Positions 1-8,517 of a stretch of 64,000 bases of DNA are shown piece after piece. The notes beneath the pieces are model-generated. The model was not told the DNA's origin and ran no database searches. It saw only the letters and a list, made by a program, of their open reading frames with translations. Within the stretch, counting starts at the first letter, position 1. The number at the start of each line of letters is the position of its first letter. The position numbers and the translations under genes are program-made. The stretch spans positions 186,001 to 250,000 of the forward strand of contig NZ_JANFNG010000005.1 in NCBI RefSeq assembly GCF_024436035.1. Direction: 5' to 3'. Source of the DNA: Streptomyces humicola (GTDB taxonomy: Bacteria > Actinomycetota > Actinomycetes > Streptomycetales > Streptomycetaceae).

Positions 1-108
1 GCATGACCGCAGCGTCGCCGGGCGTCGCGCAGCACGACGGCGCGTGAGCAAGTGCTTCCTGAGTCGGAAGCCACCCTTGCCTGCGGGTTGAGGCGCTGCT
101 ACGGTCGT

Positions 109-120
109 GAAAACGCTTTC
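109..120. promoter_or_regulatory. possible LacI-type operator upstream of the GMC operon
   Basis: GAAAACGCTTTC is a near-perfect palindrome with the central CG typical of LacI/GalR-family operators, about 220 bp upstream of the first gene. The rest of positions 1-336 shows no convincing gene. Regulation by any particular protein is inference; a LacI-family gene lies 4 kb downstream but a different palindrome precedes it. Confidence 0.25.
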
Positions 121-336
121 TGGATCTACTGGGCACGAACCCGCTCAGGTCGCCCCGTGTCGGTCGCACGTGGTCGTGACCGCGGCTGGAAGAAGCCCCG
201 AAGGCGATGGCCGCGCCCGCCTCCGTGCCGCGCCGCCCGCCGGACAGCCAAGCCCCAACTACCGAATTCGAGTCACACCGGTTCGGCACCCGTATGCCGA
301 ACGAGTGAATACGTCGAACAATCGAGGAAGTGTTCC

Positions 337-1950
337 ATGGCACAGCAGGGTGACACGTTCGATTATGTCATCGCAGGCGGGGGGACGGCGGGATGTGTCC
401 TGGCCAGCCGCCTCAGCGCGGATCCCTCCGTGCGGGTTCTGCTCCTTGAAGCGGGGCGCTCCGACTGGCATCCCTTCATTCACGTGCCAGCCGGATTCGC
501 CAAGCTCACGGCCGGGCCCTATCAGTGGGGGTTCGTCAGTCTGCCTCAAGAGCACTGCGGAGGGCGGGAGATCCCTCTGGCGCAGGGCAAGGTCCTCGGC
601 GGTGGTGGTTCGATCAACGCGCAGGTCTTCACCCGGGGCGTCGCCCAGGACTACGACGAGTGGGCCGGTGCATACGACTGCGAAGGGTGGACCGCCAAGG
701 AGATACAGAAGTACTTCGTGCGGTCCGAAGGCAACGAGCGGCTGTCCGGACCGCTGCACGGCTCCACTGGCCCCCTCGCGGTCTCCGACCTGGTCAACCC
801 GCACCCGCTGTCCAAGGCCTTCGTCCGCGCCGGCCAGGAGTTCGGGCTGCCCTACAACAGCGACTTCAACGGCGAGCGGCAGCACGGCATCGGGTTCTAC
901 CAGACCACCACCAGGAACTCGCGCCGCTGCAGCGCCGCGGTCGGCTACCTCCGCCCCGCTCGCCACCGGAAGAACCTCACGATCAAGACGGGGCCGCTGG
1001 TCAGGCGAGTGATCCTGGACAAGGACCGCGCCGTCGGGGTGGAAGTCATCGAGGCAGGCACGGTGCGCCAGTACACCGCCCAGCGGGAGGTGATCGTGGC
1101 ATCGGGCGCTTTCGGCTCGCCGAAGATCCTGCAGCTGTCCGGCATCGGCGATCCCGCCGACCTCAAGCAGGCGGGGATCGCGACCGTGCACGCGCTGCCC
1201 GGCGTGGGCAAGAACCTGCAGGACCACTGCGACCTGGACATCGTCTACGAGCTGACCTCGTACCAGAGCATGGACCGCTACCAGCGGCCGCTGCCCGCCA
1301 CCGCGGCCGCCGCCCTGCAGTACGCCGCCTTCCGCCGCGGACCGCTGGCGTCGACCGTCGTGGAGGCCGGCGGCTTCGGCTGCGGCAACGCAGAGGACTC
1401 CAGCCCGGACCTGCAGTTCCATTTCCTCCCGGCCGCCGGCGTGGAGGCGGGCATCGCAGCCGTGCGCCCCGGCTACGGGTGCACCCTCAACTCCTACTTC
1501 CTGCGGCCGCGCAGCCGCGGCACGGTACGGGTGGCCAGCGCTGACCCGCTTCAGGCGCCGCTCATCGACCCCAACTACCTCGCCGACGACTACGACCTGG
1601 AGATGGCAATCGAGGGCGTACGGCAGAGCCGCCAGATCATGGAGCAGCCGTCGATGGCACCCCACATCAAGGCCGAGCATCTTGCTGGTGGCCAGGCAGT
1701 GGAGACCAAGGACGACTACATCGCCTTCGTGCGCCGGCATGGGCGGACCGCTTACCACCCAGTGGGCACCTGTGCCATGGGGACCTCGGACCAGGCGGTG
1801 GTCTCCCCGCGCCTGCAGGTGCACGGACTGCGCGGCCTGCGGGTGGTGGACGCCTCGATCATGCCGCGCATCGTCAGCTCCAACACCCAGGCGCCGACCG
1901 TGATGATCGCAGAGAAGGCCGCGGACCTGATCCTCGAGGACGCCCGCTGA
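337..1950 (+). CDS. GMC-family FAD oxidoreductase (choline/alcohol dehydrogenase type)
   Basis: A 537-aa flavoprotein of the glucose-methanol-choline oxidoreductase family, oxidising an alcohol to the aldehyde; the substrate is not readable. The N terminus has the Rossmann motif GGGTAGCVLA for FAD (about residues 11-20), followed by the family signature around GKVLGGGGSINAQ. The C terminus has the active-site stretch HGRTAYHPVGTCAMG with the catalytic His, and the closing NTQAPTVMIAEKAADL segment. The ATG at 337 is chosen because homology begins there and GAGGAAG lies just upstream; the longer reading frame from position 52 encodes low-complexity Arg/Pro sequence. It is first in a tight operon with the UPF0303 protein (30-nt gap) and an SDR (25-nt gap), suggesting a small catabolic oxidation unit. 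Confidence 0.9.
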   Translation: MAQQGDTFDYVIAGGGTAGCVLASRLSADPSVRVLLLEAGRSDWHPFIHVPAGFAKLTAGPYQWGFVSLPQEHCGGREIPLAQGKVLGGGGSINAQVFTRGVAQDYDEWAGAYDCEGWTAKEIQKYFVRSEGNERLSGPLHGSTGPLAVSDLVNPHPLSKAFVRAGQEFGLPYNSDFNGERQHGIGFYQTTTRNSRRCSAAVGYLRPARHRKNLTIKTGPLVRRVILDKDRAVGVEVIEAGTVRQYTAQREVIVASGAFGSPKILQLSGIGDPADLKQAGIATVHALPGVGKNLQDHCDLDIVYELTSYQSMDRYQRPLPATAAAALQYAAFRRGPLASTVVEAGGFGCGNAEDSSPDLQFHFLPAAGVEAGIAAVRPGYGCTLNSYFLRPRSRGTVRVASADPLQAPLIDPNYLADDYDLEMAIEGVRQSRQIMEQPSMAPHIKAEHLAGGQAVETKDDYIAFVRRHGRTAYHPVGTCAMGTSDQAVVSPRLQVHGLRGLRVVDASIMPRIVSSNTQAPTVMIAEKAADLILEDAR

Positions 1951-1980
1951 ACACGCCCCGTCGGCACAGGAGGAGACCGC

Positions 1981-2472
1981 ATGCCTGCAGACCCACGTGA
2001 ACAGCTCCTCGCCGAGCTCAAGGCCCAGGAAGATCAGCTGTGGTTCGACGCCTTCGACAACGAGACGGCCTGGGAGCTCGGCGTCAGGCTCGTCGAAGCC
2101 GCCCGTCAACGCAACCACGCCCTCACCATCGATGTCCGGCGCGGTTCGCAGCAGCTCTTCCACGCCGCGCTTCCCGGGACATCAACCGACAACGACCTCT
2201 GGGTCGAGCGCAAGTCCCTTGCAGCCGCGCGATTTGACTGCTCGTCGTACCGCCTCGCCGTGGAGGCGGAAGCTGGTGGCTACGCGTTCTCATCGAAATT
2301 CGGCGCCGACCCCGCCCGGTACGCCGCCGCCGGAGGATCATTCCCTGTCCGCGTTCGCAGAGTCGGCCTGGTCGGCACGGTGACGGTGTCCGGCCTGCCC
2401 GACGCGGAGGACCACGCCTTCATCATCGACGTCCTTCGCGACTTCTTGCAGCGCAGTGCGGCAACACGCTGA
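1981..2472 (+). CDS. UPF0303 / heme-degrading-domain family protein
   Basis: A 163-aa cytosolic protein of the UPF0303 family (GlcG/HbpS-related, often named heme-degrading domain protein). Family hallmarks are visible: an N-terminal helix, then AWELGVRLVEAARQRN, the strand HALTIDVRRG, the NDLWVERK segment, and the C-terminal GLVGTVTVSGLPDAEDH. The start is well supported by AGGAGG eight nucleotides upstream of the ATG. Members commonly sit beside GMC oxidoreductases and SDRs, as here. The biochemical role is not settled for the family; heme or small-ligand binding is a family-level statement only. Confidence 0.85.
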   Translation: MPADPREQLLAELKAQEDQLWFDAFDNETAWELGVRLVEAARQRNHALTIDVRRGSQQLFHAALPGTSTDNDLWVERKSLAAARFDCSSYRLAVEAEAGGYAFSSKFGADPARYAAAGGSFPVRVRRVGLVGTVTVSGLPDAEDHAFIIDVLRDFLQRSAATR

Positions 2473-2497
2473 TCAAGGTCCAACCAAGGAGATCCCT

Positions 2498-3292
2498 GTG
2501 CACATCGACTTCACCGGCCGTACTGTCCTGGTCACCGGCTCCACGATGGGCATTGGCCTGGCCACCGCGACGGCGTTCGCCCGCACCGGCGCCCGCACGG
2601 TTCTCAACGGCCGCGACGAAGAGCGCCTGAAGGCCGCCGCCGACAGTGTCCGCGCCGCCGCACCCGATGCCGAGGTGCTCGCCGTAGCCGCCGACGTGGC
2701 CACCGCCGAGGGCGCCGACGTCGTGTTCGAGGCGGTGCCGGAGGTTGACGTCCTCGTCAACAACGCCGGCATCTTCGCCTCTGCCCCGGTCCTGGAGATC
2801 GAGGACGCCGAATGGCGGCGGTTCTTCGAGGTCAATGTCCTCAGCGGGGTGCGGCTGGCCCGCCTCTACATGCCCGGCATGATGGCCCGCCGTCACGGCC
2901 GCGTGGTCTTCGTCAGCAGCGAGACCGCCATCGACACCCCACTGGACATGGTCCACTACGGCACCACCAAGACCGCCCAGCTCTCCGTAGCACTCGGCCT
3001 GGCCAAGGCCGCGGCCGGCACCGGCGTGACAGTCAACTCCGTCCTGCCCGGCCCCACCCACACCGAGGGGAGCGAGAAGTACATCGCCGCCCTGATTCCC
3101 GAGGCGGAGTCCTTCGACGCCGCGCAGCGCGAGTTCATCGCCCGCTTCCGCCCCACCTCGCTGCTCCGGCGAATGATCGAGCCGGAAGAGGTCGCCAACC
3201 TCATTCTCTACACCAGCTCCGACCTGGCCTCCGCCACCACCGGTGCAGCCCTGAAGGTCGAAGGCGGCACCGTCACCTCACTCGTCCCCTAA
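2498..3292 (+). CDS. SDR-family NAD(P)-dependent oxidoreductase
   Basis: A 264-aa classical short-chain dehydrogenase. The cofactor motif TGSTMGIG follows the first strand, NNAG lies mid-protein, and the catalytic Ser/Tyr/Lys are in SSETAID followed by YGTTK. The GTG start at 2498 is chosen because AAGGAG lies six nucleotides upstream and homology starts with HIDFTGRTVLVTG; an upstream ATG at 2456 overlaps the previous gene and adds no conserved sequence. Third gene of the GMC operon, probably handling the carbonyl/alcohol partner of the same pathway; substrate unknown. Confidence 0.9.
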   Translation: MHIDFTGRTVLVTGSTMGIGLATATAFARTGARTVLNGRDEERLKAAADSVRAAAPDAEVLAVAADVATAEGADVVFEAVPEVDVLVNNAGIFASAPVLEIEDAEWRRFFEVNVLSGVRLARLYMPGMMARRHGRVVFVSSETAIDTPLDMVHYGTTKTAQLSVALGLAKAAAGTGVTVNSVLPGPTHTEGSEKYIAALIPEAESFDAAQREFIARFRPTSLLRRMIEPEEVANLILYTSSDLASATTGAALKVEGGTVTSLVP

Positions 3293-3335
3293 CCAGCCCG
3301 CCTGGCTGTGGTGGGCCCGAGCCCCAAGCCCCCGC

Positions 3336-3990
3336 TCACCGCCCGGGCCCGGGCGTGAGGTGATCGGTGATGTCGACCACGTCGTCCATCGCCCGAACCC
3401 TGGCCATGAGCCCAGGACTTCGGTCGGGACTCAGCCAGCCGGTGAGGGTCTCCCCGACCGTTCACCACCTCAGCCCTGACCTGCTCCCGGCCGAACCCGA
3501 AGTCCTCCTTCAGAACCCGAGTCTCGATCTCGCGACGGATCGCGGCGTCGTCGCGTACCAGGGCGCGCAGCAGGTCGGTCCGGCGCACGATCCCCACCAA
3601 CCGACCGTGGCGGTCGATCACCGGCATCCGCTTCAGGCATGCACGCGCGGCCTTGACCGCCGCGTCGGAGACGAGGGTGGCGGGAATGCACGCGGATGGC
3701 CGGAGAGCTCATCAACTCCCGTGCCGTCCCCCCTGTGCTCCACTTACCGTGCGCCCGCAGGGAGCCGAGCCGGTGGACCGCACGATGACGGTTCCGCGCA
3801 CCGGCCGCCCTGGCCAGCAGCTCGGTCTCCGAGACGATCCCGATCACCTCGTCGTCGCCGGTGCCCACTGGGACAGCACTGAGCGGCTCCTGTGTGAAGG
3901 CCCGCGCCATGTCGAGGAACGCCGCGCCCGCGGGAAAGGCCGTGGGCGGCCGGAGCGTGATGCCCCGGGCCGGCTTCGCCGCCCAGTCCC
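3336..3990 (-). pseudogene. CBS-BON domain protein, broken by frameshifts
   Basis: Three successive reading frames on the minus strand together spell one CBS-domain protein. The 5' part reads PLSAVPVGTGDDEVIGIVSE and then TARELMSSPAIRV (first CBS domain and start of the second). The middle, in another frame, reads CLKRMPVIDRHGRLVGIVRR. The last part, in a third frame, reads GETLTGWL followed by DDVVDITDHLT, a BON-like tail ending at the stop near 3336. At least two frameshifts are needed, so the gene is dead or the sequence has errors. Intact relatives are about 220-230 aa cytosolic adenosine-ligand sensors. It lies convergent to the SDR. Confidence 0.7.
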
Positions 3991-4215
3991 GCGGCCGGCT
4001 GCGCGGCGTCACGGGCGCCGACCTGAACCGCCCCATGGAAGCGGTACGGGAACTGCGGCGGGCCATTGAGGAACTGAGATTCGTGGCACTACGCATCGTG
4101 CCGTGGCTGTGTGTCAAGCCCCGGGTTTCGCGGAGCTGGTGTTGACGCGCGACGGGATGACATGCCGCACCGCTGTTGTCACCAACCTGTTACCTGCGTC
4201 AGGTCTTGACCCCTT

Positions 4216-4225
4216 GCGTTAACGC
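4216..4225. promoter_or_regulatory. perfect 10-bp palindrome in the lacI promoter region
   Basis: GCGTTAACGC is a perfect palindrome 51 bp upstream of the LacI-family gene, adjacent to the stronger operator candidate at 4240. It may be a second binding site; function is inferred from position and symmetry only. Confidence 0.3.
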
Positions 4226-4239
4226 GGGTGTAATGCCTG

Positions 4240-4260
4240 AACCGCTTTATTAAACCGGTT
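4240..4260. promoter_or_regulatory. probable LacI-family operator (autoregulatory)
   Basis: A 21-bp imperfect palindrome with half-sites AACCGCTTTA and TAAACCGGTT (one mismatched pair around the centre) ends directly before the GAGGAGG ribosome-binding site of the LacI-family gene. Position and symmetry fit autoregulation. I did not find a second good copy in the short gap before the solute-binding-protein gene at 5390. Confidence 0.5.
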
Positions 4261-4275
4261 GAGGAGGCGGGAGTC

Positions 4276-5313
4276 GTGGCCCAGGGTCGTGTCACCATCG
4301 TGGATGTCGCCTCCCGTGCCGGGGTGTCCAAGAGTGCCGTCTCCTTTGCACTCAACGGGCGCCCCGGTCTCGCGGAGGAGACGCGGCAGCGGATCCTTGA
4401 TGTCGCTCGCGAGATGGGGTGGTCGCCCAGCCAGCGAGGGCGTTCCCTGGCGGTGTCGCGAGCCTTCGCCGTTGGCTTGATCCTCGCTCGGGCGCCTGAG
4501 TTGATCGGTTCTGATCCGTTTTATCCGTCATTCATTGCTGGTGCTGAGGCGGTGCTTTCGAAGTCAGGGTATTCGTTGCTCCTGCAGGTTCTCGACGATC
4601 CCGCACGGGAGGCTGATGCCTACCACCGGCTTGCCACCGAGGGTCGCGTGGACGGCGTCTTCCTCTCCGACATGCGACACGGCGACCCGCGTATCGCGAT
4701 GCTGACGGAGCTCGGCCTGCCGGCCGTCACTTTGAACCGGTCGAACATCTCCTCGCCGTTTCCCGCCGTGTGCCTGGACGACAACGCGCCCGGCATCACC
4801 GTGGCGACGAGACACCTGATTGAGCTGGGTCATAGACGCATCGCGCACGTCACCGGGCCTGTGGAGTTCATGCACGCGGTGCGTCGCCGCGACGCCTGGG
4901 GCGCCGCGCTGGCAGACGCGGGGGTGCCGGAGGGGCCGGTAGTGGTCTCCGACTTCACGGCCTCAGGCGGGGCCGCTGCGACCAGGGAGCTGCTCAGTCT
5001 CGAGGAGCCGCCGACCGCCATCGTCTACGCCAACGACCTGATGGCCATGGCCGGCATGGTCGTCGCCCAGGACCTCGGCTTCCCGGTGCCCCAGCGGCTC
5101 TCCGTGACCGGATTCGACGACACCGAGCTCGCCGCTTACGTGTCTCCCGCCCTGACCACCGTGCGCACCAGCCCGTTTGCCTGGGGGCAACACGCCGCGC
5201 AGACCTTGCTCCAGTTCATCGACGCAGGATCGGCTCCCGATGTCGAGCTGGACTCCCCCGAGTTGGTTATCCGCACATCGACGGCGCGTCCCCTCGAGCC
5301 GCCCCTGACATGA
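4276..5313 (+). CDS. LacI/GalR-family transcriptional regulator of the sugar locus
   Basis: A 345-aa DNA-binding regulator. Residues about 5-24 form the LacI helix-turn-helix (VTIVDVASRAGVSKSAVS, then the hinge FALNGRPG), followed by a periplasmic-binding-protein-like effector domain including VTGFDDTELAAYVSPALTTV near the C terminus, the classic sugar-binding LacI ending. The GTG start is preceded by GAGGAGG at a good distance. It stands immediately upstream of and codirectional with the ABC transporter and GH130 genes, so it most likely represses them in the absence of the transported sugar or its breakdown product. The palindrome at 4240-4260 is its likely operator. Confidence 0.92.
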   Translation: MAQGRVTIVDVASRAGVSKSAVSFALNGRPGLAEETRQRILDVAREMGWSPSQRGRSLAVSRAFAVGLILARAPELIGSDPFYPSFIAGAEAVLSKSGYSLLLQVLDDPAREADAYHRLATEGRVDGVFLSDMRHGDPRIAMLTELGLPAVTLNRSNISSPFPAVCLDDNAPGITVATRHLIELGHRRIAHVTGPVEFMHAVRRRDAWGAALADAGVPEGPVVVSDFTASGGAAATRELLSLEEPPTAIVYANDLMAMAGMVVAQDLGFPVPQRLSVTGFDDTELAAYVSPALTTVRTSPFAWGQHAAQTLLQFIDAGSAPDVELDSPELVIRTSTARPLEPPLT

Positions 5314-5389
5314 CCGCCGGCGTCGAGCCGGTCACGCCTCGACGCATTCAACAACCAGTCACAACAGATCCATCGAAGTAGGAGCCGCA

Positions 5390-6676
5390 ATGAAACGTGT
5401 CTACTCGTCTGCCATTGCCGTCGGCCTGAGTCTTACGGCCCTCGCCGGATGTGGCTCCTCCGGATCGACGAGCAGTGCGACGAACGCCCATGGGCCCATC
5501 AAGATCTGGTACTCGAACAACCCGCAGGAGATCGCCTGGGGCGAGCAGATGGTCGCTGCGTGGAACAAGGCGCATCCCACGGAGAAGGTCAGTGCCGAAC
5601 AGGTCCCCACTGGCAAGTCGTCGGAGGAGGTCATCGGTGCAGCGATCACGGCGGGCACCGAGCCATGTCTGATCTTCAACACCTCTCCTGCGTCCGTTCC
5701 GCAGTTCCAGCAGCAAGGCGGACTGGTGCCGCTGAACAAGTTCCCCGGTGCCGTCAGCTACATCCAGTCGCGCTCCGGCGCCACGGCAGAGCAATACAAG
5801 TCGTCCGACGGCAACTACTACCAGCTGCCGTGGAAGTCGAATCCGGTGATGATCTTCTACAACAAGAAGATCTTCCAGAAGGCCGGCATCAACCCGGACA
5901 ACCCGCCGCTGAACACCTACGCGCAGTTCCTCGCGACGGCGAAGAAGGTCGTGGCCTCCGGCGCTGCCAAGTACGCCATCTACCCTGCACCCACCAGCGA
6001 GTTCTACCAGCCGTGGTTCGACTTCTACCCGTTGTTCGCGGCGGAGAGCGGCGGCAAGGAACTCATGGAAAACGGCAAGTCCCAGTTCAACTCGCCCGCA
6101 GGTCAGCAGGCTACCGACTTCTGGCGCACGCTGTACGCGAACAACCTGGCCGGTAAGGACGCCTACAACGGCGACTCCTTCGCCGACGGCACCGCTGCGA
6201 TGGCCATCGTCGGCCCCTGGGCGATTTCGACCTACGACAACAAGGTCGACTGGGGCGAGGTACCGGTCCCCACCTCGCAGGGCATACCGGCCGCCCAGAC
6301 TCACACCTACAGCGACGCCAAGAACGTGGCGATGTACTCCTCGTGCAAAAACCAGGGCACCGCCTGGGACGTGCTGAAGTTCGCCACCAGCCAGGAGCAG
6401 GACGGGCAGCTGCTCAACATGACCGGGCAGATGCCCATGCGAACGAATCTGCAGCAGACCTACGCAAACTACTTCGCGAAGAACCCGGCCTACAACGACT
6501 TCGCCTCCGCCGCCTCCCGCACCATCGGGGTCCCGCAGCTGAGCGAGTCGATCTCGATCTGGCAGGACTTCCGCAACGGCTGGGAGAAGTCGGTGATCAG
6601 CGGCCAGAACAGCACCCAGCAGTTCCTCTCCCAGACAGCGGCACAGGCCGACAAGCTCGCAGCCCAGCCGCAGTGA
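5390..6676 (+). CDS. ABC transporter extracellular sugar-binding lipoprotein
   Basis: A 428-aa family-1 extracellular solute-binding protein. The N terminus is a lipoprotein signal: Lys/Arg, a hydrophobic stretch and the lipobox LAGC with Cys21, so it should be anchored outside the membrane. The mature part has the usual SBP landmarks, IKIWYSNNPQE at the first strand, YQLPWKSNPVMIFYNKKIF, the Trp-rich WFDFYPLFAAESGG, and AIVGPWAIS. AGGAGC precedes the ATG. It is the first transport gene after lacI and is followed by two permease genes (15-nt gap, then 1-nt overlap). No ATPase gene is present, so a shared MsiK-type ATPase is the likely energiser, as is common for such importers in Streptomyces (family knowledge). 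Confidence 0.93.
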   Translation: MKRVYSSAIAVGLSLTALAGCGSSGSTSSATNAHGPIKIWYSNNPQEIAWGEQMVAAWNKAHPTEKVSAEQVPTGKSSEEVIGAAITAGTEPCLIFNTSPASVPQFQQQGGLVPLNKFPGAVSYIQSRSGATAEQYKSSDGNYYQLPWKSNPVMIFYNKKIFQKAGINPDNPPLNTYAQFLATAKKVVASGAAKYAIYPAPTSEFYQPWFDFYPLFAAESGGKELMENGKSQFNSPAGQQATDFWRTLYANNLAGKDAYNGDSFADGTAAMAIVGPWAISTYDNKVDWGEVPVPTSQGIPAAQTHTYSDAKNVAMYSSCKNQGTAWDVLKFATSQEQDGQLLNMTGQMPMRTNLQQTYANYFAKNPAYNDFASAASRTIGVPQLSESISIWQDFRNGWEKSVISGQNSTQQFLSQTAAQADKLAAQPQ

Positions 6677-6691
6677 TCTGAGGAAAGCATC

Positions 6692-7612
6692 GTGAATCAG
6701 GTCACTGTCCCCAAGCCGCCTGGACGCGCACGCCGGTTGGCGGCCCTGGTGGGCCGCCAACCGGTCGGCATGGTGTTCTCCGCGCCGTACGCTGTCTTCC
6801 TTGCGGTCGTGTTCGCCTATCCTCTCGGGCTGGCGGTGTGGATCTCCTTCCACCGGTACTTCTTCGCGGCCCCCGGCGCGACCGTCAACCGGCCCTTCGT
6901 CGGTCTGTCGAACTACACCGAGGTCCTCAGCGACCCAGCCGTGCGACAGGCCTTCGGCAACATCGTCGTCTTTCTTCTCGTCAATGTGCCGCTGACGGTG
7001 CTGCTGTCTTTGGTTCTCGCCACTGCGCTCAACGCGGCGATCCCGTTCCGCAGGTTCTTCCGCATCAGCTACTACGTGCCCTACGTCACGGCGAGCGTCG
7101 CCGTGGTCGGGGTGTGGCTGTTCCTGTTCAACTCCACCGGACTGGTCGACCATGTGCTCGGCCCCCTGGCACCGAAGCCGTCCTGGCTGGTCAACTCTCA
7201 CCTGGCAATGCCGTCCATCGCTGTGTTCGTGACCTGGAAACAGCTCGGCTTCTACATCCTGCTCTACCTGGCGGCGCTGCAGAACGTCCCCAAGGAGTTG
7301 TACGAGTCGGCCGCTGTCGACGGCGCCTCGCGGTGGCGTTCGTTCTGGTCGGTCACCGTACCGGGGGTGCGGCCCGCGACGACACTTGTCGTGCTGCTCT
7401 CGCTGGTCACCGGGGCGAACCTGTTCACTGAGCCGTACCTGCTCACCGGCGGTGGCGGGCCGGCGGGAGCCTCCACCTCCCCGGTGCTGCTGATGTACCA
7501 GCAGGGCATTGAGCAGAACCATCCGGACATCGCCTCGGCACTCGGCGTCCTGCTGATCATCGGGGTGCTCATCATCGCTCTGATCAACCGCCGTTTCCTG
7601 GAGCGTGACTGA
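6692..7612 (+). CDS. carbohydrate ABC transporter permease (MalF type)
   Basis: A 306-aa inner-membrane permease with six predicted hydrophobic segments. The EAA loop that docks the ATPase is visible as LYESAAVDGASRWRSFWSVTVPG at about residue 200-220. GTG start with AGGAAAG upstream; the stop overlaps the next ATG by one base (TGATG), indicating translational coupling with the second permease. It forms the heterodimeric channel of the sugar importer together with the following gene. Confidence 0.93.
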   Translation: MNQVTVPKPPGRARRLAALVGRQPVGMVFSAPYAVFLAVVFAYPLGLAVWISFHRYFFAAPGATVNRPFVGLSNYTEVLSDPAVRQAFGNIVVFLLVNVPLTVLLSLVLATALNAAIPFRRFFRISYYVPYVTASVAVVGVWLFLFNSTGLVDHVLGPLAPKPSWLVNSHLAMPSIAVFVTWKQLGFYILLYLAALQNVPKELYESAAVDGASRWRSFWSVTVPGVRPATTLVVLLSLVTGANLFTEPYLLTGGGGPAGASTSPVLLMYQQGIEQNHPDIASALGVLLIIGVLIIALINRRFLERD

Positions 7613-8514
7613 TGGCGCACGTCGAGACCCGCGCAGCGGCCCGGCAGCCGCAATCCCAGACGCAACGATCCGTACTGCGCCTGCCTCGTCGCAGGCCGAG
7701 CTGGCGACTGCTTGTCCTGCTCGCGGGCGCGCTGGTGTTCCTCTTCCCCTTCTACTACATGGTCGTCGGCTCGCTGCAGACCCGCGATAACACCGGCCTG
7801 TCCGGCGTGCTGCCCAACCCGGGCAACCTGACGCTGGCGAACTACCAGCACATCGACCAGGCCATCGACCTGGGCCGCTCCCTGGTGAACTCCGGCATCT
7901 TTACCGGCGGCGTCATCTTCGGCACCATCGTGTTCGGCTCGCTGGCCGGTTACGCTCTGGCCCAGCTGCACTTCCGGGGCAAGGGTCTGCTGTTCAACAC
8001 GATGCTGCTGGTGCAGATCGTGCCGTTCCAGTTGCTGACGATCCCGTTGTACGTACTGATCGTGCGCGACTACGGGCTTGCCGACTCCTACCTCGGGATG
8101 ATCCTGCCGTTCGCGATCAACTCGACCGCGGTGTTCGTGTTCCGGCAGTACTTTCTGCAAATCCCTCGGGAGCTGTTCGAAGCCGCCAGGATCGACGGCG
8201 CCAACGAATTGCAGATTGTCGTTCGTGTGGCGCTGCCGCTGATCCGGCCCGCTCTGCTCACCGCAGGTCTGCTGACCTTCATCGGTCCCTGGAACGAATT
8301 CCTCTGGCCGTTCCTGGTCACCAAGCAGCAGAGTATGGAACCGCTCGCGGTTTCCCTGTCCAACTACATCACCACGGTCTCCGCGCAGGCCGCGAACCCA
8401 TCCGGCGCGATCCTGGCCGGCGCCTGTGTGCTCGCCGCTCCGGCCGTCGGATTGTTCCTGCTGTTCCAGCGTCACTTCGTCTCCACCAACCTCGGCTCCG
8501 GCGTGAAGGGCTAG
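7612..8514 (+). CDS. carbohydrate ABC transporter permease (MalG type)
   Basis: A 300-aa permease with six hydrophobic segments. The EAA motif is LFEAARIDGANELQIVVRVALPL. It starts on the last base of the upstream permease stop. Its last 37 or so codons plus the first bases of the following gene are duplicated at 9660-9780 (see the permease remnant), so its 3' end marks the left edge of a local tandem duplication. Confidence 0.93.
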   Translation: MAHVETRAAARQPQSQTQRSVLRLPRRRPSWRLLVLLAGALVFLFPFYYMVVGSLQTRDNTGLSGVLPNPGNLTLANYQHIDQAIDLGRSLVNSGIFTGGVIFGTIVFGSLAGYALAQLHFRGKGLLFNTMLLVQIVPFQLLTIPLYVLIVRDYGLADSYLGMILPFAINSTAVFVFRQYFLQIPRELFEAARIDGANELQIVVRVALPLIRPALLTAGLLTFIGPWNEFLWPFLVTKQQSMEPLAVSLSNYITTVSAQAANPSGAILAGACVLAAPAVGLFLLFQRHFVSTNLGSGVKG

Positions 8515-8517
8515 ATC

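Noticed and set aside
259-2163. 634-codon open frame antisense to the GMC gene
   Set aside because: Shadow of the high-GC coding strand; no motifs, and the GMC gene in the opposite strand is clear.
5348-7522. 724-codon minus-strand frame over the solute-binding protein and permease
   Set aside because: Arg/Gly/His-rich low-complexity antisense translation with no domain; the sense genes are unambiguous.
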